Assembly: GCA_049324535.1 (NCBI GenBank)
Contig: JBMOOG010000007.1
Span: 76,553 to 140,552 of the forward strand
Source of the DNA: JBMOOG01 sp049324535
Lineage (GTDB): Bacteria; Pseudomonadota; Alphaproteobacteria; Rhodobacterales; Rhodobacteraceae
Direction of reading: 5' to 3'
DNA: 64,000 nt
The position numbers and the translations under genes were made by a program. The notes beneath the pieces were generated by a model. The model was not told where the DNA came from. It made no database searches and saw only the letters and a list, made by a program, of their open reading frames with translations. Positions 18,505 to 26,713 of this stretch are shown here, in pieces; the stretch's first letter is position 1, and every line of letters starts with the position of its first letter.

Positions 18505-19191
18505 TCACCGGCCGAGGCCCCAGCGCGCCTCGTTGGCCTCGATCGCGCGGATGCGCTCGGCGGTCGGCGGATGGGTCATGAGCCAGGCCGGGGCCGCGGC
18601 CCCTGCCCCGGTCAGACGCTCGAGCTTGGCGAACAGCGACTTCTGCGGCCCGGTGCCGATGCCGGCCTTGACGAGCAGCGCCGAGGCGTAGGCATCGGCC
18701 TCGTATTCGTCGCGCCGCGACAGCCGGGCGGCCAGAAGGGTGGTCAGGAACCCGGCGATCCAGGCGCCGAGACCCGGAAGGAGGCGCCCGAGCAGCGTCG
18801 CCAGCATCAGCCGCAGCGCGTTCTGGCCCGAGAAGTCGATCATCCGCCGGCGGGAATGGCCCAGCGCGACATGGCCAAGCTCATGCGCGATCACGCTGGC
18901 CAGTTCCTCGGCGCTCACCTCGCCGTCGCGGAACTTCCGGTAGAAGCCCCGGGTGATGAAGATGCGGCCGTCCGGCGCGGCCAGTCCGTTCACCGGATCG
19001 ACGTCGTAGAGATGCACCGGCACCTCGGGCACGTCGAGCGCGCGCGCCAGCCGCCTGCGCACCGGGTCGAGCGCGGGATCGGACAGCGGCCGGGACCGCG
19101 CGTTCAGTTCGGCCCGCAGCCGCCAGGCCGAGAAATGCCACATGGCAAGGCCATAGAGCACGATCAGCAGGAACGGCATGAACTTCAGCAT
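18505..19191 (-). CDS. M48 family zinc metalloprotease
   Basis: A 228-residue protein with an N-terminal transmembrane helix (KFMPFLLIVLYGLAMWHFSAW). The gluzincin motif appears in VIAHELGHVALGHSRR near residues 122–137, and a third ligand glutamate likely lies in RRDEYEADAYAS. Related to HtpX/Oma1/YcaL peptidases, probably in membrane-protein quality control. Shorter than HtpX (about 290) and lacking its extra helices. A DedA gene follows 31 bp upstream on the same strand. Confidence 0.85.
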   Translation of the reverse strand: MLKFMPFLLIVLYGLAMWHFSAWRLRAELNARSRPLSDPALDPVRRRLARALDVPEVPVHLYDVDPVNGLAAPDGRIFITRGFYRKFRDGEVSAEELASVIAHELGHVALGHSRRRMIDFSGQNALRLMLATLLGRLLPGLGAWIAGFLTTLLAARLSRRDEYEADAYASALLVKAGIGTGPQKSLFAKLERLTGAGAAAPAWLMTHPPTAERIRAIEANEARWGLGR

Positions 19192-19222
19192 GAGGCCGAT
19201 ATGGCGGCGGCGGCCCCCGCCT

Positions 19223-19837
19223 TCAAGCGGTCCGGCCGCGCGATCGGCGCAGGAGCACGCGCAGCCACCACCCGAGGCCGATCATCGCCCCGAGCCCGGC
19301 GAGGAAGCCCAGCGCCGAGCCCAGAAGCTCGGTCGCGGCCCCGAGATTGGCCGCAAAACCGAAACCGGTCCCGAGATAGAGCGCGACCCAGAGCGCCTCG
19401 CCCAGCGCCGACATGACGAGGAAGCGCCCCGGCGTGAAATCCGCGGCCCCGGCCACGAAGTTGAGCCAGGGACCGAGGGCGCTGAAGAGCCAGCGGGTCA
19501 GGAACACCGCCCAGTCGCCCCGGTCCTGCAGGAGCCCGCGCACGCGCCCGATCACCTTCGCCCGCGACGGGCTGGCCGAGAGCCGGCGCAGGAGCGGCGG
19601 GCCGGCCCGGCGGGCAACCCAGAATCCGGCCTGGTCGCCGAGGACCGCCCCGCCGAACGCCGCCGTCGCCGCCTGCCAGAGCACCAGATCCCCGGCCGCG
19701 GCGAAGGCGCCCCCGGTCAGCATCACCAGCGAGGCGGGCATCGGGATCGCGAGGCACGACAGGAAGGTGGACAGCGCCAGCACCCAGAGGCCGTGCACGG
19801 GCACCAGGGCCATCACCCAGTCGGTCACGCCGCTCAT
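19223..19837 (-). CDS. DedA family membrane protein
   Basis: A 204-residue inner-membrane protein of the DedA/VTT family. The central motif is GDQAGFWVARRAGPPLLRRL, followed by the arginine-containing FLTRWLFSALGPWLNFVAGA (about residues 110–129). Four to five hydrophobic segments are visible. DedA proteins act in lipid scrambling and membrane homeostasis. It overlaps the next gene by 4 bp (19834–19837), suggesting an operon with the VWA protein. Confidence 0.88.
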   Translation of the reverse strand: MSGVTDWVMALVPVHGLWVLALSTFLSCLAIPMPASLVMLTGGAFAAAGDLVLWQAATAAFGGAVLGDQAGFWVARRAGPPLLRRLSASPSRAKVIGRVRGLLQDRGDWAVFLTRWLFSALGPWLNFVAGAADFTPGRFLVMSALGEALWVALYLGTGFGFAANLGAATELLGSALGFLAGLGAMIGLGWWLRVLLRRSRGRTA

Positions 19838-20196
19838 GGTCCGGCCGCCGGCGGCGGCGCGCGGCGCGCCGCCTCGATCAGCGCCCAGACCTCGTCCAGG
19901 ACCTGCGCCAGAGGCACGCCCCGGCTGGCGGCGATCTGCTCCAGCGTCACCGGCCCGCCCTGCGGCGCAAGGCCCAGCCCCTCGCGCAGCGCGTCGGGCG
20001 CAAGGCCCCAGCTGCGCGCGACGTAGCGCGGCGTCATCCAGCCTTCGAGGCGCTGGTCCCGATGCGCCGGGTCCGACCAGTAGACCGTCGAGACGATCAG
20101 CCGGGTCAGGAAGAACAGCATCACCGACGAGGCCGCGACAAAGGCCAGAAGCGCAATCCGGTGACGGCGCCAGAGGAAGCGCAGGCCGCGCCTCAT
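19834..20196 (-). CDS. Hypothetical single-pass membrane protein
   Basis: A 120-residue protein with a basic N-terminus (MRRGLRFLWRRHR), one transmembrane helix near residues 16–38, and a soluble C-terminal part containing GGPVTLEQIAASRGVPLAQVL, which looks like a small helical domain. Overlaps of 4 bp on both sides, with the VWA gene and with dedA, make translational coupling very likely. I do not recognise the family. Confidence 0.75.
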   Translation of the reverse strand: MRRGLRFLWRRHRIALLAFVAASSVMLFFLTRLIVSTVYWSDPAHRDQRLEGWMTPRYVARSWGLAPDALREGLGLAPQGGPVTLEQIAASRGVPLAQVLDEVWALIEAARRAPPPAAGP

Positions 20197-21380
20197 GCCA
20201 GCGCCCTCATGGCGCGGCTCAGCCCGTCGAGCGTCAGCGGAAACATCCGGCCCTCGAAGATGGCGCCGATCATCGCCACCGACTGCGCGTGCCGCCACTG
20301 GTCCTCGGGCAGCGGATTGAGCCAGACGCTTGCGGGCCAGCGGTCCCGGGCACGCTCCAGCCACAGCCGTCCCGGCTCGGGGTTCCAGTGTTCGCTGGCC
20401 CCGCCCGGATGGGTGATCTCGTAGGGCGACATGCTGGCATCGCCCACGAACAGGCATTTCCAGTCCCGCCCGTAGGTGCGCAGCACCTCCGCCGTCGGGG
20501 TCTGGCCGTCGCGGCGCCGGCGGCTGTCGTGCCAGACGCCTTCGTAGAGGCAGTTGTGGAAATACCAGTGTTCGAGGTGCTTGAACTCGGATCGCGCCGC
20601 CGAGAACAGCTCCTCGACCCGACGGACATGCTCGTCCATCGACCCGCCCACGTCGAGAAAGAGCACCACCTTGACCGCATTCCGGCGCTCGGGGCGGGTC
20701 TGCACGTCCAGCCAGCCCTGGCGTGCGGTGGCACGGATGGTCCCGTCCAGATCCAGCTCTTCGGCCGCGCCGTCCCGCGCCCAGCGCCGCAGCCGCCGCA
20801 GCGCCACCTTGATGCTGCGCGTGCCGATCTCGACCCGGTCGTCGAGATCGCGGAACTCGCGCCGGTCCCAGACCTTGACGGCGCTGCGGCGGCGGCCGGT
20901 GTCCTGGCCGATGCGCACCCCCTCCGGGTTGTCGCCGAAGGCGCCGAAGGGCGAGGTGCCGGCGGTCCCGATCCATTTCGACCCGCCCTGGTGGCGGCCC
21001 TTCTGTTCGGCCAGCCGCTGGCGCAGCGTCTCCATCAGCGCCTCGAAGCCGCCCAGCGACCGGATCGCCGCGCGTTCCTCGGCGCTGAGGTACTTTTCGC
21101 CCAGCCGTTCAAGCCAGTCCCGCGGCAGGTCGAGCGCCTCGAGGACCTCGGCCTCGCCGATCCGGCCGAGGTTGCGGAAGGCGCGCCCGAAGGCGCGGTC
21201 GAAGCGGTCCAGATGACGCTCGTCCTTCACCATCGCGGTGCGGGCGAGGTGGTAGAAGCCGTCCACGTCGAGCGTGACGATCCCCGCCGCCATGCCTTCG
21301 AGAAAGGCGAGGTATTCGCGCGGGCTGACCGGCACGCCCTCGGACCTCAGCGCATGGAAGAACGGCAGGAACATCGGCAC
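20193..21380 (-). CDS. CoxE-like VWA domain-containing protein
   Basis: A 395-residue protein. The C-terminal half is a von Willebrand A fold beginning VKVVLFLDVGGSMDEHVRRV near residue 250; the MIDAS motif DxSxS is altered to DVGGS. The N-terminal half is helical (PVSPREYLAFLEGMAAGIVT). These proteins pair with MoxR AAA+ ATPases as metallochaperones or complex-remodelling factors; the likely partner is at 23826–24665, four genes away on the same strand. Intact. Confidence 0.88.
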   Translation of the reverse strand: MPMFLPFFHALRSEGVPVSPREYLAFLEGMAAGIVTLDVDGFYHLARTAMVKDERHLDRFDRAFGRAFRNLGRIGEAEVLEALDLPRDWLERLGEKYLSAEERAAIRSLGGFEALMETLRQRLAEQKGRHQGGSKWIGTAGTSPFGAFGDNPEGVRIGQDTGRRRSAVKVWDRREFRDLDDRVEIGTRSIKVALRRLRRWARDGAAEELDLDGTIRATARQGWLDVQTRPERRNAVKVVLFLDVGGSMDEHVRRVEELFSAARSEFKHLEHWYFHNCLYEGVWHDSRRRRDGQTPTAEVLRTYGRDWKCLFVGDASMSPYEITHPGGASEHWNPEPGRLWLERARDRWPASVWLNPLPEDQWRHAQSVAMIGAIFEGRMFPLTLDGLSRAMRALA

Positions 21381-21449
21381 TCCGGGGACACGACCGCGAT
21401 CATCGCAGTCTGCCGGACAAGCACAAGCCCCCGGGCACCGGCCGCCGCG

Positions 21450-21617
21450 TCAGGCCAGCAGACGCTCGACCCCGATGGTCAGGAACAGGCCGACGAGCCC
21501 GAAGAGAATCGCGTGGACGAGCGCGTACTGCCACTTGTCGAAGCGGTTGCCGCCGCGGCGCGACGCGCGCACCCAGCCGAAACCGGCGCCCAGAAGAAGT
21601 CCAGCGATCACGATCAT
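21450..21617 (-). CDS. Small membrane protein
   Basis: A 55-residue protein with two predicted transmembrane helices (MIVIAGLLLGAGFGWVRASR and YALVHAILFGLVGLFLTIGV) joined by a short basic loop GGNRFDKWQ. It is 25 bp downstream of the DUF2927 lipoprotein gene and probably cotranscribed. This size and layout is a common conserved Rhodobacterales small protein; no function known to me. Confidence 0.7.
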   Translation of the reverse strand: MIVIAGLLLGAGFGWVRASRRGGNRFDKWQYALVHAILFGLVGLFLTIGVERLLA

Positions 21618-21642
21618 CGGCGTCCTGCCTTGCCTGCGGTCC

Positions 21643-22974
21643 TCAGCGCGCCGCCAGTCCCGCGATCTCCGCCGCCCGGGCCTGTGCCGCCGGGCCAAAC
21701 CCATAGCGCCCCCAGACCAGACTGTCGAGCCTGACGGCATCGGCTTCGGCGCGCTGTCCGGCGGCCGCCAGCGCCTCGGCGCGGATGGCGAGCGCGGTGG
21801 ACAGAAGGGCGGCGTTCTCGGCCTGAAGGGCGACCGGAGCCGCCGCCGTGGCGAGGGCCAGCGCATCGGGGTACTGGCCGGCGCCCAGCGCGAAGGCCGC
21901 AAGCTGGACATCGGCGTGGGCGGCCTGAATCCGGGTGAGCGGGCTTGCGTGAAGGATCGCGCTGGCGCGCAGGAAGGCCTCGAGCGCCCGTTCGGGCGAG
22001 CGGGCAAGGAGCAGGCGACCGAGCGCGAACCAGGCAAAGCCCGCGCGGCCGTCGCGCCAGCCCCGATCCTCGGCGATGGCAACGGCACGCTCGGCGGCGG
22101 AGATGCGGTCCTGAAGGCCGCGGGTGCCGCCCAGCGCGCTGTTGATCGCCTCGACGAAGGCGGGCGGCGTCTCCGGCGCGCCCCAGGCCGACCCGCGCCG
22201 GCCGGCCGGGTTCAGCCGGTCGAGGATCGCGGGCAGGCGCGCCGCGACCTCGGCCTCGGTCATGCCGTTCGCCAGTTCGGGCGCGTAGTGGACCCGCAGG
22301 ATCAGCATGTCGAAGCCGGTCAGGACCGACTGGAAGTTGTCGTCGTTGAACACCGAGTCGGGCAGCCGGAAGAGATCGTTGAGCGGACCCAACGCCTGCG
22401 CCAGCTCCTCGTGCAGGCAGTCGCGGATTTCCTGCGGCGAGGTGTCCGACGGGATGAAGAGCGTCGCCGCCTCGCGCCGGGTGAGGGTCGTCCAGTCGAG
22501 GCGGGCGCCGCCCCGGGCGGCGCGGTACTCGGCAAAGCTGCCGACGCGGGGCGCGACGAAACAGGCCGCCTGCGGCACCGCGGCGCGCAGCCGGCTGCGG
22601 GGCAGGAACTCGACGCGGATCTGCGCGCCGTCGAGGGGGCCCTCGGCGATGTCGAGCCCGGCCTCGGCGCGCAGACGGGCCAGAAGACGGCGCAGGTCGG
22701 CCCGGGCCGCCGCCGGCACCGGACCGGTCATCGCCACGCGGATCGGCCCCTCGAACCGCGAGAGCACCGGCACCGCGCGCCCGCTTTCCATGCGGAACAC
22801 CAGCTCGCGATAGTCCTGCGCGATCTGGGCGTTCGGGCGTTGCGGCGGCACCGGGCGCGGCGGGCCGAAGACCACCGCCGGCAGATCGCGCGGCGCGCCG
22901 GGGACCGGCGGCGGGCCGGACGTCCCCCCGCAGGCGGCCAGCCCGAGACAGAGCGCGACGACGGCGCGCCTCAT
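21643..22974 (-). CDS. DUF2927 domain lipoprotein
   Basis: A 443-residue predicted lipoprotein with signal peptide MRRAVVALCLGLAACGG and lipobox LAAC. Residues about 60–230 carry the DUF2927 domain, including DTSPQEIRDCLHEELAQALG and FRLPDSVFNDDNFQSVLTGF, which has a degenerate metalloprotease look (HEE). The C-terminal part is alpha-helical and repeat-like (TPR-like). Exported to the envelope. It overlaps the acetyltransferase gene by 4 bp. Function unknown. Confidence 0.85.
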   Translation of the reverse strand: MRRAVVALCLGLAACGGTSGPPPVPGAPRDLPAVVFGPPRPVPPQRPNAQIAQDYRELVFRMESGRAVPVLSRFEGPIRVAMTGPVPAAARADLRRLLARLRAEAGLDIAEGPLDGAQIRVEFLPRSRLRAAVPQAACFVAPRVGSFAEYRAARGGARLDWTTLTRREAATLFIPSDTSPQEIRDCLHEELAQALGPLNDLFRLPDSVFNDDNFQSVLTGFDMLILRVHYAPELANGMTEAEVAARLPAILDRLNPAGRRGSAWGAPETPPAFVEAINSALGGTRGLQDRISAAERAVAIAEDRGWRDGRAGFAWFALGRLLLARSPERALEAFLRASAILHASPLTRIQAAHADVQLAAFALGAGQYPDALALATAAAPVALQAENAALLSTALAIRAEALAAAGQRAEADAVRLDSLVWGRYGFGPAAQARAAEIAGLAAR

Positions 22975-23417
22975 GGGCGGCGATACCGGATGAACGGCGT
23001 CACCTGGCCGATGCGGTCATAGAGCCGGCGCGCCGTGGTGTTGAACTCCTGGGTGAGCCAGTAGACCGACACCGCCCCGCGCCGGTCTGCCGCGGCATAG
23101 ACCGCCTCGATCAGCGCGCGGCCCACGCCCCGGCCGCGCACCTCGGGATCGGCAAAGAGGTCCTGGAGGTAGCAGGTGTCGGCCACCGCCCAGCAGGTCC
23201 GGTGAAACAGGTAGTGCACGAGCCCGACCTGCCGGCCGCCGACCTCGGCGATCAGGCCGCGGAACTCGCCCGGCGCCCCGCTCAGCAGCCGGGCGAAGGT
23301 CGTGCGGTAGACCTCTTCGGGCACCGCGGTCTCGTAGAAGGCCAGATAGGCTGCCCAGAGCCGCCGCCATTCGGCTTCGTCGGCGTCGGTCAGGGGGCGG
23401 ATGGACAGGTCGGTCAT
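22971..23417 (-). CDS. GNAT family N-acetyltransferase
   Basis: A 148-residue acetyltransferase. The acetyl-CoA binding motif A is LQDLFADPEVRGRGVGRALI near residues 86–105, with the R/QxxGxG/A core RGRGVG, and the C-terminal YDRIGQVTPFIRYRR matches yeast Hpa2-like or spermidine/phosphinothricin-type acetyltransferases. Substrate unknown. Overlaps the DUF2927 gene, so probably cotranscribed. Confidence 0.88.
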   Translation of the reverse strand: MTDLSIRPLTDADEAEWRRLWAAYLAFYETAVPEEVYRTTFARLLSGAPGEFRGLIAEVGGRQVGLVHYLFHRTCWAVADTCYLQDLFADPEVRGRGVGRALIEAVYAAADRRGAVSVYWLTQEFNTTARRLYDRIGQVTPFIRYRRP

Positions 23418-23479
23418 GGCATATCCGGCGCAGGGAGCCCCGACGCTAGCGGCATTGCGCCCGGATGCGAAGGGGCCTG

Positions 23480-23526
23480 CGATTTTTCGGCGAAAAATCG
23501 TGGCAAATCTTCGTACGAAGATTTGC
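23480..23526. repeat. Tandem AT-rich palindromes
   Basis: The first palindrome is CGATTTTTCG/CGAAAAATCG around one base (23480–23500). The second is the perfect 24-bp palindrome GCAAATCTTCGT/ACGAAGATTTGC (23503–23526). Both are AT-rich against the surrounding DNA. They lie just after the stop of the 76-residue gene on the minus strand, so a terminator or protein-binding role is possible. Confidence 0.85.
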
Positions 23527-23528
23527 GG

Positions 23529-23759
23529 TCAGCAGATGATCTGGAACATGCCGCTGTTGCAGAAGATCACGAACTGGTCGCCCGAGCGCACCATGTGAAA
23601 GCCGCGGGCGCGCACTTCGTCGGCGAGGCGTTCGACGCCCACCTCGCGACAGACCCAGCTGACCTTGCGCCGCACGACGCCACCCTGTCCGGCGGTTCGT
23701 GCGCTGAAGATGCGGGCGATCCACTGGTCGGACGAGGTGGGGCGGGTCATGGTCGGCAT
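23529..23759 (-). CDS. Small conserved hypothetical protein
   Basis: A 76-residue protein ending RSGDQFVIFCNSGMFQIIC, a C-terminal pattern I associate with a small Rhodobacterales family sometimes mislabelled as phosphoribosylanthranilate isomerase; nothing in it resembles a TIM barrel. It has the core WIARIFSARTAGQGGVVRRK and two cysteines near the C-terminus. A 66-bp gap separates it from moxR upstream. No function assigned. Confidence 0.65.
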   Translation of the reverse strand: MPTMTRPTSSDQWIARIFSARTAGQGGVVRRKVSWVCREVGVERLADEVRARGFHMVRSGDQFVIFCNSGMFQIIC

Positions 23760-23825
23760 GCGGCCAGCCTGCGCGAGGACGGTTAACCAAGGGTAAACAA
23801 GGGCAAACCGGTCGAGGCCGGCCGC

Positions 23826-24665
<840 letters not shown>

Positions 24666-24841
24666 CGTAAACTCCGGGCTCTGCGGCGGGGCTGGTCCCG
24701 TCATAGCCGCCGGGTCACTTCGCCGCAACCCGGCCCGCGGGCCAGTGGACATCGCCACCACCTTGGTTTATGTGGGCGCCCGAGAGGTGCCCGATGACCG
24801 TGAACGAGTTGAATCGCAAGGGCGGGCGGCAGGAGGCAGGC

Positions 24842-25264
24842 ATGAAGGCTGAGATCTTTCTCCCCGAAGACTACCGGCCGGCCGAAGACGAGCCCTTCAT
24901 GAACGAGCGGCAGCTCGAATACTTCCGCCGCAAGCTGGTCGCCTGGAAGATCGAGCTTCTGGAACAGAGCGCCGAGACCCTGGAAGGGCTTCAGGACAGC
25001 GGCCGCAACGTGCCCGACATCGCCGACCGCGCCAGCGAGGAAACCGACCGCGCGCTGGAGCTGCGCACCCGCGACCGCCAGCGCAAGCTGGTGTCGAAGA
25101 TCGACGCCGCGCTGCGCCGGATCGAGAACGGCGAATACGGCTATTGCGAGATGACCGGCGAGCCGATCAGCCTCAAGCGGCTGGACGCGCGCCCGATCGC
25201 CACGATGACGCTCGAGGCGCAGGAAAGGCACGAGCGTCGCGAGCGCGTGCACCGCGACGACTGA
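24842..25264 (+). CDS. dksA: RNA polymerase-binding transcription factor DksA
   Basis: A 140-residue DksA. The coiled-coil carries IADRASEETDRALEL near residues 60–74, with the acidic tip facing the RNAP secondary channel, and the C-terminal globular domain has YCEMTGEPISLKRLDARP. Only Cys102 remains of the four zinc-ribbon cysteines, as in some alphaproteobacterial DksA proteins. It acts with ppGpp on stable-RNA and amino-acid promoters. A perfect AGGAGG precedes the ATG at 24842; the upstream in-frame ATGs at 24770 and 24794 are less likely. Confidence 0.94.
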   Translation: MKAEIFLPEDYRPAEDEPFMNERQLEYFRRKLVAWKIELLEQSAETLEGLQDSGRNVPDIADRASEETDRALELRTRDRQRKLVSKIDAALRRIENGEYGYCEMTGEPISLKRLDARPIATMTLEAQERHERRERVHRDD

Positions 25265-25315
25265 CGTGGGCCCGGCCGCGGCGGCGGCGGACTTGATCTG
25301 CCGCAAGGACAGGAC

Positions 25316-25350
25316 ACCGCCGGACCCTCAGGGTGCCGGCGGTTCGTTTT
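25316..25350 (+). terminator. Intrinsic terminator of dksA
   Basis: ACCGCCGG–ACCC–TCA–GGGT–G–CCGGCGGT followed by TCGTTTT: a 12-bp stem with one bulge and a U-rich tail. It isolates dksA from the FAD monooxygenase gene. Confidence 0.75.
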
Positions 25351-25363
25351 CCGGGGGAACGGC

Positions 25364-26515
25364 ATGTTGAAGGACCGGTCGGTCACCGTGCTGGGCGCGG
25401 GTGTGGCGGGGCTTGCGGTGGCGCGCGCGCTGGCGCTGCGGGGCGCGCGGGTCACGGTTCTCGAGCAGGCCCCGGCGATCCGCGAGGTGGGCGCCGGGCT
25501 GCAGGTGTCGCCCAACGGAACGCGGGTGCTCGAGGCCCTCGGACTGGGCGGGCCGCTGGCCGAGGCCGGCGAGCCCGCCCGGGCGATCGAGCTGTGCGAC
25601 GGCGAAACCGGCGCGACCGTCCTGCGGATGCCGCTGGGCGCGGGCTACCGGTTCCTGCATCGCGCCGACCTGATCGCGCTGCTGGCCGATGGGGCGCGCA
25701 CCGCGGGGGTCGAGATCCGGCTTCTCCAGAAGGTCGTGGCCGTCCGGCTGGGCGCGCATCCGCCGCGGCTGATCCTGGCGCAGGGACATCAGATCGAGGT
25801 TCCGCTGCTGATCGGGGCCGACGGGCTGCACAGCCTCGTGCGGCAGGCGCTCAACGGCACCGTGGCTCCGTTCTTCACCCATCAGGTGGCCTGGCGCGCC
25901 ACCCTGCCGGCCGAGCCCGGAACGCCGCCCGTGGCCCGCGTCTACATGGGGCGCGGACGCCATCTGGTGACCTACCCGCTGCGCGGAGGGACGCTGCGCA
26001 ACATCGTGGCGGTCGAGGAGCGCCGCAAATGGGCCGAGGAGAGCTGGTCGCTGACCGACGATCCTCTGGCGCTGCGCATCGCGTTTGCCGATTTCGCCCC
26101 CGAGGTGCGCGGGTGGCTCGACGCGATCGATACGCCGAATCTCTGGGGTCTCTTCCGCCACCCGGTGGCGCCACGCTGGCATGGCGACGGCGCGGCGATC
26201 CTGGGCGATGCCGTTCACCCCACCCTGCCGTTCCTTGCGCAGGGCGCCAACATGGCGCTGGAGGATGCCACCGTGCTGGCCCGCGCGCTGGACACGCAGG
26301 ACGACACGGCGGCGGCCCTTGCGGCCTACCAGTCCGCCCGCGAGACCCGGGTGAAGCGCATCGTCGCCGCGGCCAACGCCAACGCCCGGGCCTATCACCT
26401 CGCCGGCCCGATGCGCACGCTGGCCCATCTGGGGCTGAGGGCGGTGGGGGCCTTTGCCCCCGGCGCGATGCTGAGACGGTTCGACTGGCTCTACGGCTTC
26501 GACGCGACCGCCTGA
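25364..26515 (+). CDS. FAD-dependent monooxygenase (salicylate/3-hydroxybenzoate hydroxylase type)
   Basis: A 383-residue group A flavoprotein hydroxylase. The N-terminal Rossmann motif is VLGAGVAGLAVARALALRGA near residues 10–29; the second FAD/NADPH motif is LIGADGLHSLVRQAL; the FAD ribityl site is GDAVHPTLPFLAQGANMALE near 283–302. Likely hydroxylates an aromatic ring, but no aromatic-degradation genes are nearby, so substrate is unknown. GGGGG precedes the ATG. Confidence 0.85.
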   Translation: MLKDRSVTVLGAGVAGLAVARALALRGARVTVLEQAPAIREVGAGLQVSPNGTRVLEALGLGGPLAEAGEPARAIELCDGETGATVLRMPLGAGYRFLHRADLIALLADGARTAGVEIRLLQKVVAVRLGAHPPRLILAQGHQIEVPLLIGADGLHSLVRQALNGTVAPFFTHQVAWRATLPAEPGTPPVARVYMGRGRHLVTYPLRGGTLRNIVAVEERRKWAEESWSLTDDPLALRIAFADFAPEVRGWLDAIDTPNLWGLFRHPVAPRWHGDGAAILGDAVHPTLPFLAQGANMALEDATVLARALDTQDDTAAALAAYQSARETRVKRIVAAANANARAYHLAGPMRTLAHLGLRAVGAFAPGAMLRRFDWLYGFDATA

Positions 26516-26628
26516 CCGGACGGGCGCCTGTTCATCCTCCGTCGCCTTCCGCATCGGCACGGGCCCTCCGGAGACGGTCGGGAAAACCGGACTTTCCGTA
26601 ACGTCAATTTTCCCGCATAGGTAGATCA

Positions 26629-26649
26629 TCGGCGCATTTTTCGCGCCGA
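26629..26649 (+). other. Hairpin in the haloperoxidase leader
   Basis: TCGGCGC–ATTTTTC–GCGCCGA, a 7-bp perfect stem 65 bases before the haloperoxidase start. It could be an RNA structure or an operator. The rest of the 198-bp gap (26516–26713) shows no other clear signal. Confidence 0.5.
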
Positions 26650-26713
26650 GCCTCTTCCCGACGCCATGTTCATGCCGCCGCTCCTGCCCGAGCGGCCCGA
26701 GGGAGATTTTGCC

